Positions 1-5,339 are shown, counted from the first letter of the stretch. The stretch is 5,545 bases of DNA from Coleofasciculus sp. S288 (GCA_020216575.1 JAIUYC010000357.1:1-5545), one strand, 5' to 3'. Numbers and translations: made by a program. Notes: a model not told the origin generated them from the letters alone.

Positions 1-225
<225 letters not shown>

Positions 226-240
226 GCAGGACAAAATAAA

Positions 241-266
241 CCCCGCTGTTCAAAAAACCAGCGGGG
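241..266 (-). terminator. Hairpin terminator between convergent genes
   Basis: An 8-bp perfect stem (CCCCGCTG at 241-248, CAGCGGGG at 259-266) has a 10-base loop. Read on the minus strand it is followed directly by TTTATTTTGT (240 down to 231), as in an intrinsic terminator, so it should end transcription of the minus-strand gene at 348-566 about 80 bases beyond its stop. On the plus strand it lies 15 bases after the stop of the PEP-CTERM gene, but the bases after it (GTAAACTGC) are not a T-run, so termination in that direction would be weaker. Confidence 0.7.
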
Positions 267-347
267 GTAAACTGCATCTTTATTAATTCCTTTAAAAAGC
301 CAGAAATATTACGCAATTAGTAACAAAAGTTCACTAAATTAAACCGA

Positions 348-566
348 TTAAGCTGTTTCCAACCAATCAAAAATTAAATCTAACTGCTCTAACGTTACTA
401 GTCCATACTGCCAAAGAATCATCGGCACGAGATTGGGAGTATCCGGATGATGGCGCACAGCTAGTTCAATAGAAGCTGCTGGAAGGGATAACTCCTCTTG
501 TAAGAAGCAAAGTAACTGTTGGAGTGATGTAGTTTTCATTGTTCTCGTCGATGTTGGGTGAAACAT
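348..566 (-). CDS. DUF2949-type small cyanobacterial protein
   Basis: This small soluble protein of unknown function matches my memory of the DUF2949 family, which is largely confined to cyanobacteria. The diagnostic parts are the N-terminal FLQEELSLP stretch, the middle HPDTPNLVPMILWQYGLV and the C-terminal LEQLDLIFDWLE. It has no signal peptide and no membrane segment. Two starts are possible: ATG at 566 (72 aa) or ATG at 539 (63 aa, beginning MKTTSLQ). The shorter form fits the family better, because conserved sequence begins soon after it. Also, the -10-like box at 581-586 would place the RNA start only a few bases before 566. An AGGA lies 7 bases before the longer start, so that form is not excluded. 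It is a single gene, convergent with the PEP-CTERM gene, with a terminator at 241-266. Confidence 0.8.
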   Translation of the reverse strand: MFHPTSTRTMKTTSLQQLLCFLQEELSLPAASIELAVRHHPDTPNLVPMILWQYGLVTLEQLDLIFDWLETA

Positions 567-580
567 AGAAGCATCCTAGT

Positions 581-608
581 TCTATAGATGGGATTAAAAA
601 ACAGCAAA
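581..608 (-). promoter_or_regulatory. Candidate promoter of the DUF2949-type gene
   Basis: On the minus strand TTTGCT (608-603) and TATAGA (586-581) are separated by 16 bases. The -10 hexamer matches the sigma-70 consensus at 5 of 6 positions and the -35 is poor. The predicted RNA start near 574 would leave almost no leader before the ATG at 566, which favours translation from the ATG at 539. Confidence 0.35.
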
Positions 609-631
609 TTTCGGTAATTTTTATTTTAAGA

Positions 632-722
632 GTGATGAGGATCTAAGTGTTTTCTCGGTTTTTTGATTTCATTGCTTTACAAATCGACTAAAAACAAAGG
701 ATTCATCGGGTAGCCTCATCAC
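632..722. other. Nested inverted repeats, possible structured RNA element
   Basis: An outer perfect 9-bp repeat (GTGATGAGG at 632-640, CCTCATCAC at 714-722) encloses two further complementary pairs that nest correctly: GTTTTT at 658-663 with AAAAAC at 690-695, and GATTT at 665-669 with AAATC at 681-685, with a loop at 670-680. The three stems could form one long arm in RNA of either strand. I recognise no known RNA family, and the inner stems are AT-rich, so some pairing may be chance. Confidence 0.3.
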
Positions 723-836
723 AACTTGGAACTGCTAACTAGTACCGCAGCCAAAGTCAAAATTCAAAAGGCTTATATGGCAAATGTTTTAGTGGTTTTG
801 AAGGGTAGCTTTATTTCTGCCGTGATGTACTAATAG

Positions 837-844
837 GCGATCGC
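837..844. repeat. HIP1 octamer (intergenic)
   Basis: GCGATCGC is the highly iterated palindrome of many cyanobacterial genomes. This copy lies in the spacer before ureD. Confidence 0.9.
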
Positions 845-879
845 GTTTCTTAACACCTGACTGACTGGCTTGAATGTAC

Positions 880-893
880 GGGAGTAGGGAGAA
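880..893 (+). repeat. Degenerate heptamer pair GGGAGTA/GGGAGAA
   Basis: Two adjacent 7-base units differ at one position. They resemble the short tandemly repeated repetitive (STRR) heptamers found in cyanobacterial spacers. With only two copies the call is tentative. Confidence 0.4.
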
Positions 894-989
894 AAATAGA
901 CATGATGCACATTGACTGATCTGATTCATGCCTTAATGTAATCAAGTTAATTGAAGAAATACTTATGCTTCTTCACCTGTAAGTGCTAC

Positions 990-1028
990 TCACTAGGGTG
1001 AAATGACACTCACCCAACTGGGTGAGTG
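990..1028. promoter_or_regulatory. Paired palindromes upstream of ureD, candidate operator or activator sites
   Basis: A perfect inverted repeat (CACTCACCC at 1007-1015, GGGTGAGTG at 1020-1028, 4 bases between) is preceded by a related shorter palindrome, TCACTAGGGTGA at 990-1001. The half-site GGGTGA occurs at 996-1001 and 1020-1025, and inverted at 1010-1015. The two centres are 22 bases apart, about two helix turns. Relative to the -10-like box at 1065 the stronger site would be centred near -60, a usual activator position. The arms also could form a hairpin, but no T-run follows, so a terminator is unlikely. It does not fit the NtcA consensus GTA-N8-TAC. The binding protein is unknown. 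Confidence 0.4.
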
Positions 1029-1042
1029 GATACCTGCCACAA

Positions 1043-1070
1043 TGCAACGTGTAGGCGTAAAAGCTATAAA
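1043..1070 (+). promoter_or_regulatory. Candidate ureD promoter (-10 TATAAA)
   Basis: TATAAA at 1065-1070 matches the -10 consensus at 5 of 6 positions and lies 35 bases before the ureD start. No good -35 is found at 16-18 bases upstream (the region around 1042-1048 reads ATGCAAC), which would fit an activator-dependent promoter using the palindromes just upstream. This is inference from position only. Confidence 0.35.
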
Positions 1071-1092
1071 ATTAAATCCTTAAGTTTGAATT

Positions 1093-1096
1093 GGAG
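1093..1096 (+). promoter_or_regulatory. Ribosome binding site of ureD (supports TTG start)
   Basis: GGAG lies 9 bases before TTG at 1106. It is the only Shine-Dalgarno-like motif near a possible initiator after the in-frame TGA at 1097-1099, so it decides the start. Confidence 0.6.
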
Positions 1097-1105
1097 TGAA
1101 GTAAC

Positions 1106-1963
1106 TTGACTGCTCATGCCGAAAAGTTTGACCCCTCAAGTTGGCATGGCAACCTCAACTTGGTTTTTGCACGTCACCAAGGTGCGACTCAGCTAATTCA
1201 CACTCAGGTGCAAGCGCCCTTGAAGGTACAGCGTCCTTTTTATCCAGAGGGAGAAGCCGTGTGCCATAGTGTAGTGTTGCATACGGCGGGAGGAATTGTG
1301 GGAGGCGATCGCCTTTCTCAAACTGTTCACCTTTCTCCCCATGCCCATGCCTTAATCACAACGGCTTCTGCTGGTAAGGTGTATCGCAGCAATGGGAAAG
1401 AGGCGAGACAATCCATTCAGATCCAAGTAGACGACAGGGCGTGTTTAGAATGGTTGCCCCAGGAAACAATTGTATTCAATGGAGCAGTTTATCGGCAGGA
1501 GTTGCGGGTAGAATTAGCGCCACATGCGAGTTGGCTGGGTTGGGAGATTACCCGATTCGGGCGCAGTGCTAGGGGAGAGATGTTCTTGCAGGGAGAATGG
1601 CGATCGCATACTGAAGTATGGCAGCAAGGACGCCCTCTTTGGATTGATCGGCAATGGCTTCTAGGAGGGGAAGAAATTTGCAACAGCCCTCATGGTTTGG
1701 CAGGACAACCGATTGTGGCAACTCTTGCTTGGCTGGGGCAACCGGTGCCAGCGGAAATTGTAGGGAAAGCCAGAATGCTTTGGAAGACAGAAGAATGTCA
1801 AGGAGAAGCAGGAGTTACTCCGCTAATATCAGGGCTATTGTGCCGATATCGTGGCTGTTCAACCTCTGAGGTGAGAAACTGGTTTACGGATGTCTGGCAG
1901 CTATTGCGTTTATCCTTTCTAGGACGCCCTAGCTGTCCACCACGAGTTTGGCAGAAGAATTAA
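1106..1963 (+). CDS. ureD: Urease accessory protein UreD
   Basis: UreD (called UreH in some bacteria) is the cytoplasmic scaffold that binds apo-urease and, with UreF and UreG, delivers nickel to the active site. The 285 residues match the family's usual full length. Characteristic blocks visible here are PLKVQRPFYPEG (38-49), CHSVVLHTAGGIVGGD (53-68), KVYRS (91-95), EWLPQETIVFNGA (115-127), GWEITRFGRSARGE (145-158) and the C-terminal VWQLLR...FLGRP...PPRVW (263-282). The start is TTG: an in-frame TGA at 1097-1099 leaves it as the first usable initiator, and GGAG at 1093-1096 lies 9 bases before it. A rare start may keep the level of this assembly factor low. ureA follows after 67 bases, so the two are probably co-transcribed. 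HIP1 octamers lie at 1305-1312 and 1600-1607. The gene looks intact. Confidence 0.97.
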   Translation: MTAHAEKFDPSSWHGNLNLVFARHQGATQLIHTQVQAPLKVQRPFYPEGEAVCHSVVLHTAGGIVGGDRLSQTVHLSPHAHALITTASAGKVYRSNGKEARQSIQIQVDDRACLEWLPQETIVFNGAVYRQELRVELAPHASWLGWEITRFGRSARGEMFLQGEWRSHTEVWQQGRPLWIDRQWLLGGEEICNSPHGLAGQPIVATLAWLGQPVPAEIVGKARMLWKTEECQGEAGVTPLISGLLCRYRGCSTSEVRNWFTDVWQLLRLSFLGRPSCPPRVWQKN

Positions 1964-1993
1964 ACGTAGGTGTTAGGTGAATCTTCTGGCAAG

Positions 1994-2014
1994 CTAAAAC
2001 CTGAAACCTGAAAC
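1994..2014 (+). repeat. Heptamer tandem repeat (CTGAAAC-type) in the ureD-ureA spacer
   Basis: Three 7-base units, CTAAAAC, CTGAAAC and CTGAAAC, are followed by two decayed ones up to about 2028. It resembles the STRR elements of cyanobacteria. It fills the second half of the ureD-ureA gap, and no Shine-Dalgarno sequence is visible before the ureA ATG (the preceding bases are CCTAAAACCCT). Confidence 0.55.
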
Positions 2015-2030
2015 CAAATCCTAAAACCCT

Positions 2031-2333
2031 ATGCAACTGACGCCCCAAGAAAAAGATAAACTGCTAATTTTCACTGCCGCCCTCTTAGCAGAACGACGCA
2101 AAGACAAAGGCTTAAAACTGAACTATCCAGAAGCTGTTGCTTACATCTGTGCTGCCATTTTGGAAGGGGCGAGAGAGGGTCGTTCGGTGGCAGATTTAAT
2201 GAGTTACGGAACAACCCTTCTGACGCGGACTGAGGTGATGGAAGGGGTGCCAGAGATGATCCATGAAGTGCAAGTAGAAGCGACCTTCCCCGATGGGACA
2301 AAATTAGTGACCGTTCACAATCCGATCCGTTAG
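2031..2333 (+). CDS. ureA: Urease subunit gamma UreA
   Basis: UreA is the smallest structural subunit of nickel urease (urea to ammonia and carbamate). It assembles with UreB and the catalytic UreC into a cytoplasmic (UreABC)3 trimer and itself carries no active-site residue. The 100 residues match the family's full length almost end to end: [12 protein letters not shown] at the N-terminus, [10 protein letters not shown] (30-39), [16 protein letters not shown] (45-60) and [20 protein letters not shown] (64-83), then [14 protein letters not shown] at the end. The ATG at 2031 gives the canonical N-terminus, although no clear ribosome binding site precedes it; translation may depend on readout from ureD. 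The unusual point is that ureB does not follow: the next gene is convergent and unrelated. Confidence 0.98.
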   Translation: MQLTPQEKDKLLIFTAALLAERRKDKGLKLNYPEAVAYICAAILEGAREGRSVADLMSYGTTLLTRTEVMEGVPEMIHEVQVEATFPDGTKLVTVHNPIR

Positions 2334-2362
2334 ACGTTAGAGAGTTTTGACTTTTAACGTCT
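2332..2362 (+). terminator. Weak hairpin directly after ureA
   Basis: AGACGTTA (2332-2339, overlapping the last two bases of the stop codon) pairs with TAACGTCT (2355-2362) over 8 bp around a 15-base loop in which a few G-U and A-U pairs can extend the stem. No T-run follows, so it is a poor intrinsic terminator; it could stabilise the 3' end of the ureDA transcript. Confidence 0.3.
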
Positions 2363-2384
2363 TAAGCAACGGTACTCGGTTTTG

Positions 2385-2440
2385 GGGCACGGTGACAGGG
2401 ATAGTTTAGCTTGAGGCTGATTGTTGATCATGCCGTGCCC
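2385..2440. repeat. 8-bp inverted repeat GGGCACGG/CCGTGCCC
   Basis: GGGCACGG (2385-2392) and its exact complement CCGTGCCC (2433-2440) flank 40 bases, and G-T wobbles extend the pairing by a base or more on each side. It lies in the 222-base gap between the convergent ureA and the 96-residue gene, where no coding region is supported. It could be a long-loop terminator stem for either gene or a remnant of an inserted element; neither is shown. Confidence 0.3.
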
Positions 2441-2555
2441 TTACAAACAACTTGAATTGACCTCGAATGAAACGTGCTGTCTTATACAGCGGCGAACACT
2501 TAGGAGTTTCTTTCGTCACAGTTTCCTGCCTGTGGATACTGGAATTCAGAAAAAC

Positions 2556-2846
2556 TTAAGTTCGGTTTCGATAAGGGTGTCCTTCAGAAGCCAACTCATC
2601 AGCGATCGCTCTCAATACATAAGCTAACCCTTCATTTGACAACAGGTTCATCTGGGCAATGATAAAGTCTGCTAGATGAGTGCTTTGAGACACTACAATT
2701 AGACCCGATTCTTTACCCAGCAATCTTTCCACCAATTCAGCTTTTTCATCAACAGATAGCTTTTGAGCCTCTTGCAAAAGAGCCTCAAGATTGCTAGAGT
2801 GGCAATTCATCTCAGATAATTCACTGTCATACATTGTCTGACACAC
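2556..2846 (-). CDS. Small hypothetical protein with antitoxin-like N-terminal helix
   Basis: I do not recognise this family with certainty. The frame from the GTG at 2846 encodes 96 residues; ATG at 2834 (92 aa, GGAG 11 bases upstream) is the likelier start, and ATG at 2810 would still keep the conserved-looking part. Residues 19-43 (LEALLQEAQKLSVDEKAELVERLLG) form an amphipathic helix pair resembling the putative addiction-module components seen in many bacteria. The second half (about 56-90) is a predicted helical segment ending IADELASEG. There is no signal peptide or membrane segment. A good TATAAT lies about 40 bases upstream and the gene is followed on its strand by the convergent ureA. 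No toxin-like partner is beside it, so a toxin-antitoxin role is not supported. HIP1 at 2602-2609 encodes part of the AIAD stretch. Confidence 0.6.
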   Translation of the reverse strand: MCQTMYDSELSEMNCHSSNLEALLQEAQKLSVDEKAELVERLLGKESGLIVVSQSTHLADFIIAQMNLLSNEGLAYVLRAIADELASEGHPYRNRT

Positions 2847-2873
2847 TCCAATTAATTTCCAATCAATGGAGGG

Positions 2874-2915
2874 ATTATAAAAGCACGTTTTCTGATTTTG
2901 TAACCGTAAATTTAC
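2874..2915 (-). promoter_or_regulatory. Promoter of the 96-residue gene with an upstream palindrome
   Basis: On the minus strand a perfect TATAAT (2879-2874) lies about 40 bases before the ATG at 2834. The -35 region (near 2902-2897, TACAAA) is poor. The palindrome GTAAATTTAC at 2906-2915, which with flanking bases makes GTA-N10-TAC (2915-2900), is centred about 40-44 bases before the predicted RNA start, where class II activators bind. The spacing differs from the NtcA consensus (N8), so NtcA is not claimed. Confidence 0.45.
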
Positions 2916-2934
2916 TGAAACGGGTAGGTTGGCT

Positions 2935-2942
2935 GCGATCGC
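2935..2942. repeat. HIP1 octamer (intergenic)
   Basis: A GCGATCGC copy lies upstream of the promoter of the 96-residue gene. Confidence 0.9.
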
Positions 2943-3061
2943 TCTGTGTAATTTCGCGAATCTTTTGAACCTACTGTCTCATGGATTCGAGGGGAAAAAA
3001 GCCGATTTTTCCATTGCTTTGTCTTAAGTAGATGGGCATAAATAAACGTAACTTGTTTTTT

Positions 3062-3089
3062 CCTATGCCCTATGCCTCATGCCCCATGC
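3062..3089 (+). repeat. Heptamer tandem array (CCTATGC-type), four copies
   Basis: Four adjacent 7-base units read CCTATGC, CCTATGC, CTCATGC and CCCATGC; all end in ATGC and vary only in the first three bases. This is the typical form of STRR sequences in filamentous cyanobacterial spacers. It has no apparent coding role. Confidence 0.75.
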
Positions 3090-3159
3090 GCAGCTCTCAC
3101 CAGTGATGTTTAATTTCACCGACCTACTTAGCATTGATCGAATGTCTGCTGGTTCAAAT

Positions 3160-3177
3160 CTATCTTGAGATAGTTTT
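3160..3177. other. Short palindrome after the kinase gene
   Basis: CTATCT (3160-3165) and AGATAG (3168-3173) form a small inverted repeat about 48 bases beyond the kinase stop on the minus strand. A run of four T follows on the plus strand, but on the kinase's own strand the bases after the stem are ATTTGAACC, so it is a weak terminator at best. Confidence 0.2.
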
Positions 3178-3220
3178 CAGTCTTCACACAGCAGAATGTG
3201 CTACGAAAAAGCAATTCAAT

Positions 3221-5017
3221 TCATTTGGCTGAATCCTGCTCTACTGGCAACGTTACGATAAACTCTGCCCCCTGACCTAGTTGGGAAGCGAGTTCGATTT
3301 TGCCGTGATGCTTTTCAACAATCTGATAGCAAATTGCTAACCCCATTCCGGTCCCTTTCCCGATAGGCTTAGTCGTGAAAAATGGATCGAAAATTTTATC
3401 TTTGATTTCTGGGGCAATACCCGATCCATTATCCCGAATCCGTATCTCAAATTGATTAAAATTAATCAGTTTTGTCTGAATAACAATCTGGGGTTGAGGA
3501 AATTTATTATCTAAAAGTTCATCAAGCGCATTGCTAAGAATATTCATAAACACTTGATTCAACTGAGCTGGATAGCAATCAATTAAGGGTAAAGATTGAT
3601 AGTGTTTGATAACTTCAATGCCTTGTTTAATCCGATGGTTTAAAACCACTAGTGTGTTTTCAATTCCTTCATGGATATCTACTTTTTTGGTTTCCGATTC
3701 ATCCAATCGGGAAAAATTTCGCAATGAGAGAACAGTCTGCTGAATGCGCTCTGCCCCAATTTGCAAGGAAGAAATAAGCTTAGGAAAATCTTCACTCAGA
3801 AAATTAAGTTCAATTTCCTCAATTTTTGCTTGAATTTCCGGAATGGGCTGAGGATAGTATTGCTGGTAGAGTTGTACTAATTCCAAAAGGTCTTGGGTAT
3901 AGTGATGGGCGTGGTTGAGGTTGCCGTAGATGAAGTTAACGGGGTTGTTGATTTCATGAGCAATTCCTGCTACCATCTGACCTAAACTGGTCATTTTTTC
4001 ATTCTGGATGAGCTGTGCTTGAGCGTGCTGCAAATCGCGAATTTGCGTGGCTACCCGTTGGATAAGTTGATTGAGAGAGGCGGCTAAAACCCCAATTTCA
4101 TCTTCGGTTGTCACGAGGGCTTGTAAGTCATAATTCCGTTCTTGAGCAGCTTGTTTGGCGACTTGGGTGACAGCTTTGATGGGACGAGCGATCGCACGAC
4201 TAGTATACAGGGCTAAAGCAACTGCGATCGCTATAGATAGCAGCATACTAGCGACGATAATGAGGACTCGCAAAACTTTCGCCGCTTTAAATATAGTTTC
4301 TGCTTGCTGGCGTTGCTTAGCAGTCGATGCAACTAATTCTTCTAAACTCTTTGAGAGTTCTTCAACCTTGGGAACTTGTTGCTCCTTCAACGTCATCTCT
4401 AAAATTTGCTTAATTACCTCAATTTGGCTAGATGTTAGGTTATTAGTATCTAGGTTTTGTAAGAGGGTTTCAACTAACTGGTTGTAAGATTCCAATTCAG
4501 TGTTGTAAGTTCGTAACGAGGTTTTTAATCGGACAGTATCGTCTCCTGGCAATCCCCGATAATTTTTTAAGTTGAATTTCAGGGAAGATAGTAGTTGTCT
4601 CCCAGTAATGAGGCTATCGCGTAATTGCGTAATTTCTTCTCGCAGACGCGCTGTATTTTGAGCTGTAGTAATTGCCCTTTGCTGATGAACCTTCACTTTC
4701 AAAACGGCTTTTTCTAGATGATCCATCAGTTCATAGATTTTCTGAGCATCTCTGACTGTTTCTCTTGCCCTGTCGTCGTAATGTTCTCCTACAATTAGCC
4801 CCATGGCAGTTCCCAAAATGGCAATGCTAATTGCTAAAACATATCCGTAGCCAATTTTTTGGCGAATACTCCAACGATGGGTAATCCGATTAAGCCAGAT
4901 TCCAGGAAGTGCTAGGATACTGTGCCTGGAAATTAAGCTGGATGATTTAGTAACGGCTGAGTTCTTTGGCAAAATGCTAAAATCTAGGGGCTGCATGGAT
5001 GAGGGCAAATCAAACAC
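3221..5017 (-). CDS. Membrane-bound sensor histidine kinase (periplasmic helical sensor, HAMP, HisKA, HATPase)
   Basis: A complete two-component sensor kinase of 598 residues that should sense a signal across the inner membrane, autophosphorylate on His and pass the phosphate to a response regulator. Domains in order: cytosolic N-terminus 1-53; membrane segment about 55-77; an extracytoplasmic all-helical region about 78-248, rich in heptad-like Leu/Glu/Gln, resembling four-helix-bundle or CHASE3-type sensors; membrane segment 249-271; HAMP about 272-326 (Pro279, DEIG 306-309); short coiled coil 327-345; H-box with phospho-acceptor His354 in [10 protein letters not shown]-box NILSNALDE (Asn496); G1 DNGSGI (529-534); F-box DPFFTTK (544-550); G2 GKGTGMGL (553-560). 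All catalytic motifs are intact. About 80 residues separate His354 from the NFSRL motif, longer than in classical HisKA domains. Start: GTG at 5017 (TAG upstream in frame) or ATG at 4996; neither has a clear ribosome site. No response regulator is adjacent. HIP1 octamers lie at 4188-4195 and 4224-4231. Confidence 0.95.
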   Translation of the reverse strand: MFDLPSSMQPLDFSILPKNSAVTKSSSLISRHSILALPGIWLNRITHRWSIRQKIGYGYVLAISIAILGTAMGLIVGEHYDDRARETVRDAQKIYELMDHLEKAVLKVKVHQQRAITTAQNTARLREEITQLRDSLITGRQLLSSLKFNLKNYRGLPGDDTVRLKTSLRTYNTELESYNQLVETLLQNLDTNNLTSSQIEVIKQILEMTLKEQQVPKVEELSKSLEELVASTAKQRQQAETIFKAAKVLRVLIIVASMLLSIAIAVALALYTSRAIARPIKAVTQVAKQAAQERNYDLQALVTTEDEIGVLAASLNQLIQRVATQIRDLQHAQAQLIQNEKMTSLGQMVAGIAHEINNPVNFIYGNLNHAHHYTQDLLELVQLYQQYYPQPIPEIQAKIEEIELNFLSEDFPKLISSLQIGAERIQQTVLSLRNFSRLDESETKKVDIHEGIENTLVVLNHRIKQGIEVIKHYQSLPLIDCYPAQLNQVFMNILSNALDELLDNKFPQPQIVIQTKLINFNQFEIRIRDNGSGIAPEIKDKIFDPFFTTKPIGKGTGMGLAICYQIVEKHHGKIELASQLGQGAEFIVTLPVEQDSAK

Positions 5018-5087
5018 AGGGGGTTCGATCTAGATCAAAACACTGATCAGGAAAACCTTGCCAGCAAAAGTCCTTAAATGTGTTGCC

Positions 5088-5116
5088 TTGACACAACGCC
5101 TACTTAGGCTGCTAAT
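5088..5116 (+). promoter_or_regulatory. Candidate promoter with an internal palindrome, reading toward the right-edge gene
   Basis: A perfect -35 TTGACA (5088-5093) is followed after 17 bases by GCTAAT (5111-5116, 4 of 6 with consensus). The spacer contains the near-palindrome GCCTA-CT-TAGGC (5098-5109), a position where a repressor would block RNA polymerase. Transcription starting near 5123 would give a leader of about 217 bases before the ATG at 5340, containing the hairpins at 5205-5220 and 5295-5333. Confidence 0.45.
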
Positions 5117-5120
5117 CCTA

Positions 5121-5134
5121 ACCAATCACCAATC
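5121..5134 (+). repeat. Heptamer duplication ACCAATC x2
   Basis: Two exact adjacent copies of ACCAATC resemble other STRR-type heptamers of this window. Only two copies are present. Confidence 0.45.
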
Positions 5135-5294
5135 AAAGACATAAGCAGTTAATCGTCAAACCACTGTCTTTGCAAAATATCAGTCCGGTGTGTCAGTCAT
5201 GTGAAGTTGATATTTCAACTCTTCTTCTCTTGCCTACTCATAGCCAGCAACAGTTTGCCATTCGATCTGGAAAGAAAGACTAATCTTTAAATAT

Positions 5295-5333
5295 GTAACT
5301 GCTCACCGCAACTGCGTTGAGGTGAGCAGTTAC
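5295..5333. repeat. Strong perfect stem-loop just before the right-edge gene
   Basis: GTAACTGCTCACC (5295-5307) is exactly complementary to GGTGAGCAGTTAC (5321-5333): 13 bp without mismatch. The 13-base loop contains a further CAAC (5309-5312) / GTTG (5316-5319) stem closed by TGC, after a single G-A mismatch. The structure ends 6 bases before the ATG at 5340, and its right half contains GAGGTGAG (5319-5326), the best Shine-Dalgarno-like sequence nearby. No T-run follows on the plus strand, so it is unlikely to be an intrinsic terminator in that direction. It could act as a translational or RNA-stability element, or be a dispersed palindromic repeat of the REP or MITE kind. Confidence 0.75.
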
Positions 5334-5339
5334 CAGGAA

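Larger units (their letters stand above)
567..1105. other. 539-base spacer between the DUF2949-type gene and ureD
   Basis: I see no convincing coding region here; the longest plausible frames are under 20-30 codons. What it holds: a candidate minus-strand promoter (581-608), a nested inverted-repeat structure (632-722), degenerate heptamer pairs (AGTCAAA/ATTCAAA at 755-768, GGGAGTA/GGGAGAA at 880-893), one HIP1 octamer at 837-844, two related palindromes (990-1028) and a -10-like TATAAA at 1065-1070 before ureD. TTGACT at 912-917 followed after 19 bases by TGTAAT (937-942) is a second, weaker plus-strand promoter candidate. Confidence 0.7.
2847..3220. other. 374-base spacer between the 96-residue gene and the kinase
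   Basis: No coding region is supported. It holds the promoter at 2874-2915, a HIP1 octamer at 2935-2942, an AT-rich 7-bp inverted repeat (GGAAAAA at 2993-2999 with TTTTTCC at 3006-3012), a heptamer array at 3062-3089 and a small hairpin at 3160-3173 after the kinase stop. The stretch 3090-3159 shows nothing I can name. Confidence 0.65.
5018..5339. other. 322-base divergent spacer between the kinase and the right-edge gene
   Basis: No coding region is supported. Near the kinase start lie two palindromes, GATCTAGATC (5027-5036) and CTGATCAG (5043-5050), which could be operator sites for the kinase gene; I could not assign a convincing kinase promoter. Towards the right are a plus-strand promoter candidate (5088-5116), a heptamer duplication (5121-5134), a 6-bp hairpin AGTTGA/TCAACT (5205-5220) followed by a pyrimidine-rich run CTTCTTCTCTT, and the strong stem-loop at 5295-5333. 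Confidence 0.6.

Noticed and set aside
777..833. 18-codon frame starting ATG at 777 with AAGG upstream
   Set aside because: Too short to judge, with no family resemblance and no conservation data; chance frames of this size are common.
979..989. GTA...TAC before ureD as an NtcA site
   Set aside because: The half-sites are separated by 5 bases, not 8, and the position does not suit the -10-like box at 1065.
1489..1683. Minus-strand frame of 64 codons inside ureD
   Set aside because: It is fully antisense to the well-conserved ureD frame and its translation resembles no family; shadow frame.
1654..1869. Plus-strand frame of 71 codons inside ureD
   Set aside because: It overlaps ureD in another frame, with a low-complexity Arg/Ser-rich translation and no family resemblance.
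2071..2301. Minus-strand frame of 76 codons inside ureA
   Set aside because: Antisense to ureA, which is conserved end to end; its Ser/Leu/Pro-rich translation is typical of a shadow.
2421..2627. Plus-strand frame of 68 codons after ureA (TTG start)
   Set aside because: It overlaps the 3' end of the minus-strand gene, has no ribosome site and does not resemble UreB or any family I know. The other small frame there (ATG at 2467, 30 codons) is equally unsupported.
2993..3012. GGAAAAA/TTTTTCC inverted repeat as a terminator
   Set aside because: The stem is almost all A-T with the G-C bases in the loop, and no gene on either strand ends just before it.
3146..3166. GGTTCAAATC resembling a tRNA T-loop
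   Set aside because: The flanking bases do not form the T-stem, and no anticodon or acceptor stem can be placed around it.
4155..4487. Plus-strand frame of 110 codons inside the kinase gene
   Set aside because: Antisense to an intact histidine kinase; the Ala/Ser/Cys-rich translation is the complement of the HAMP and membrane region.
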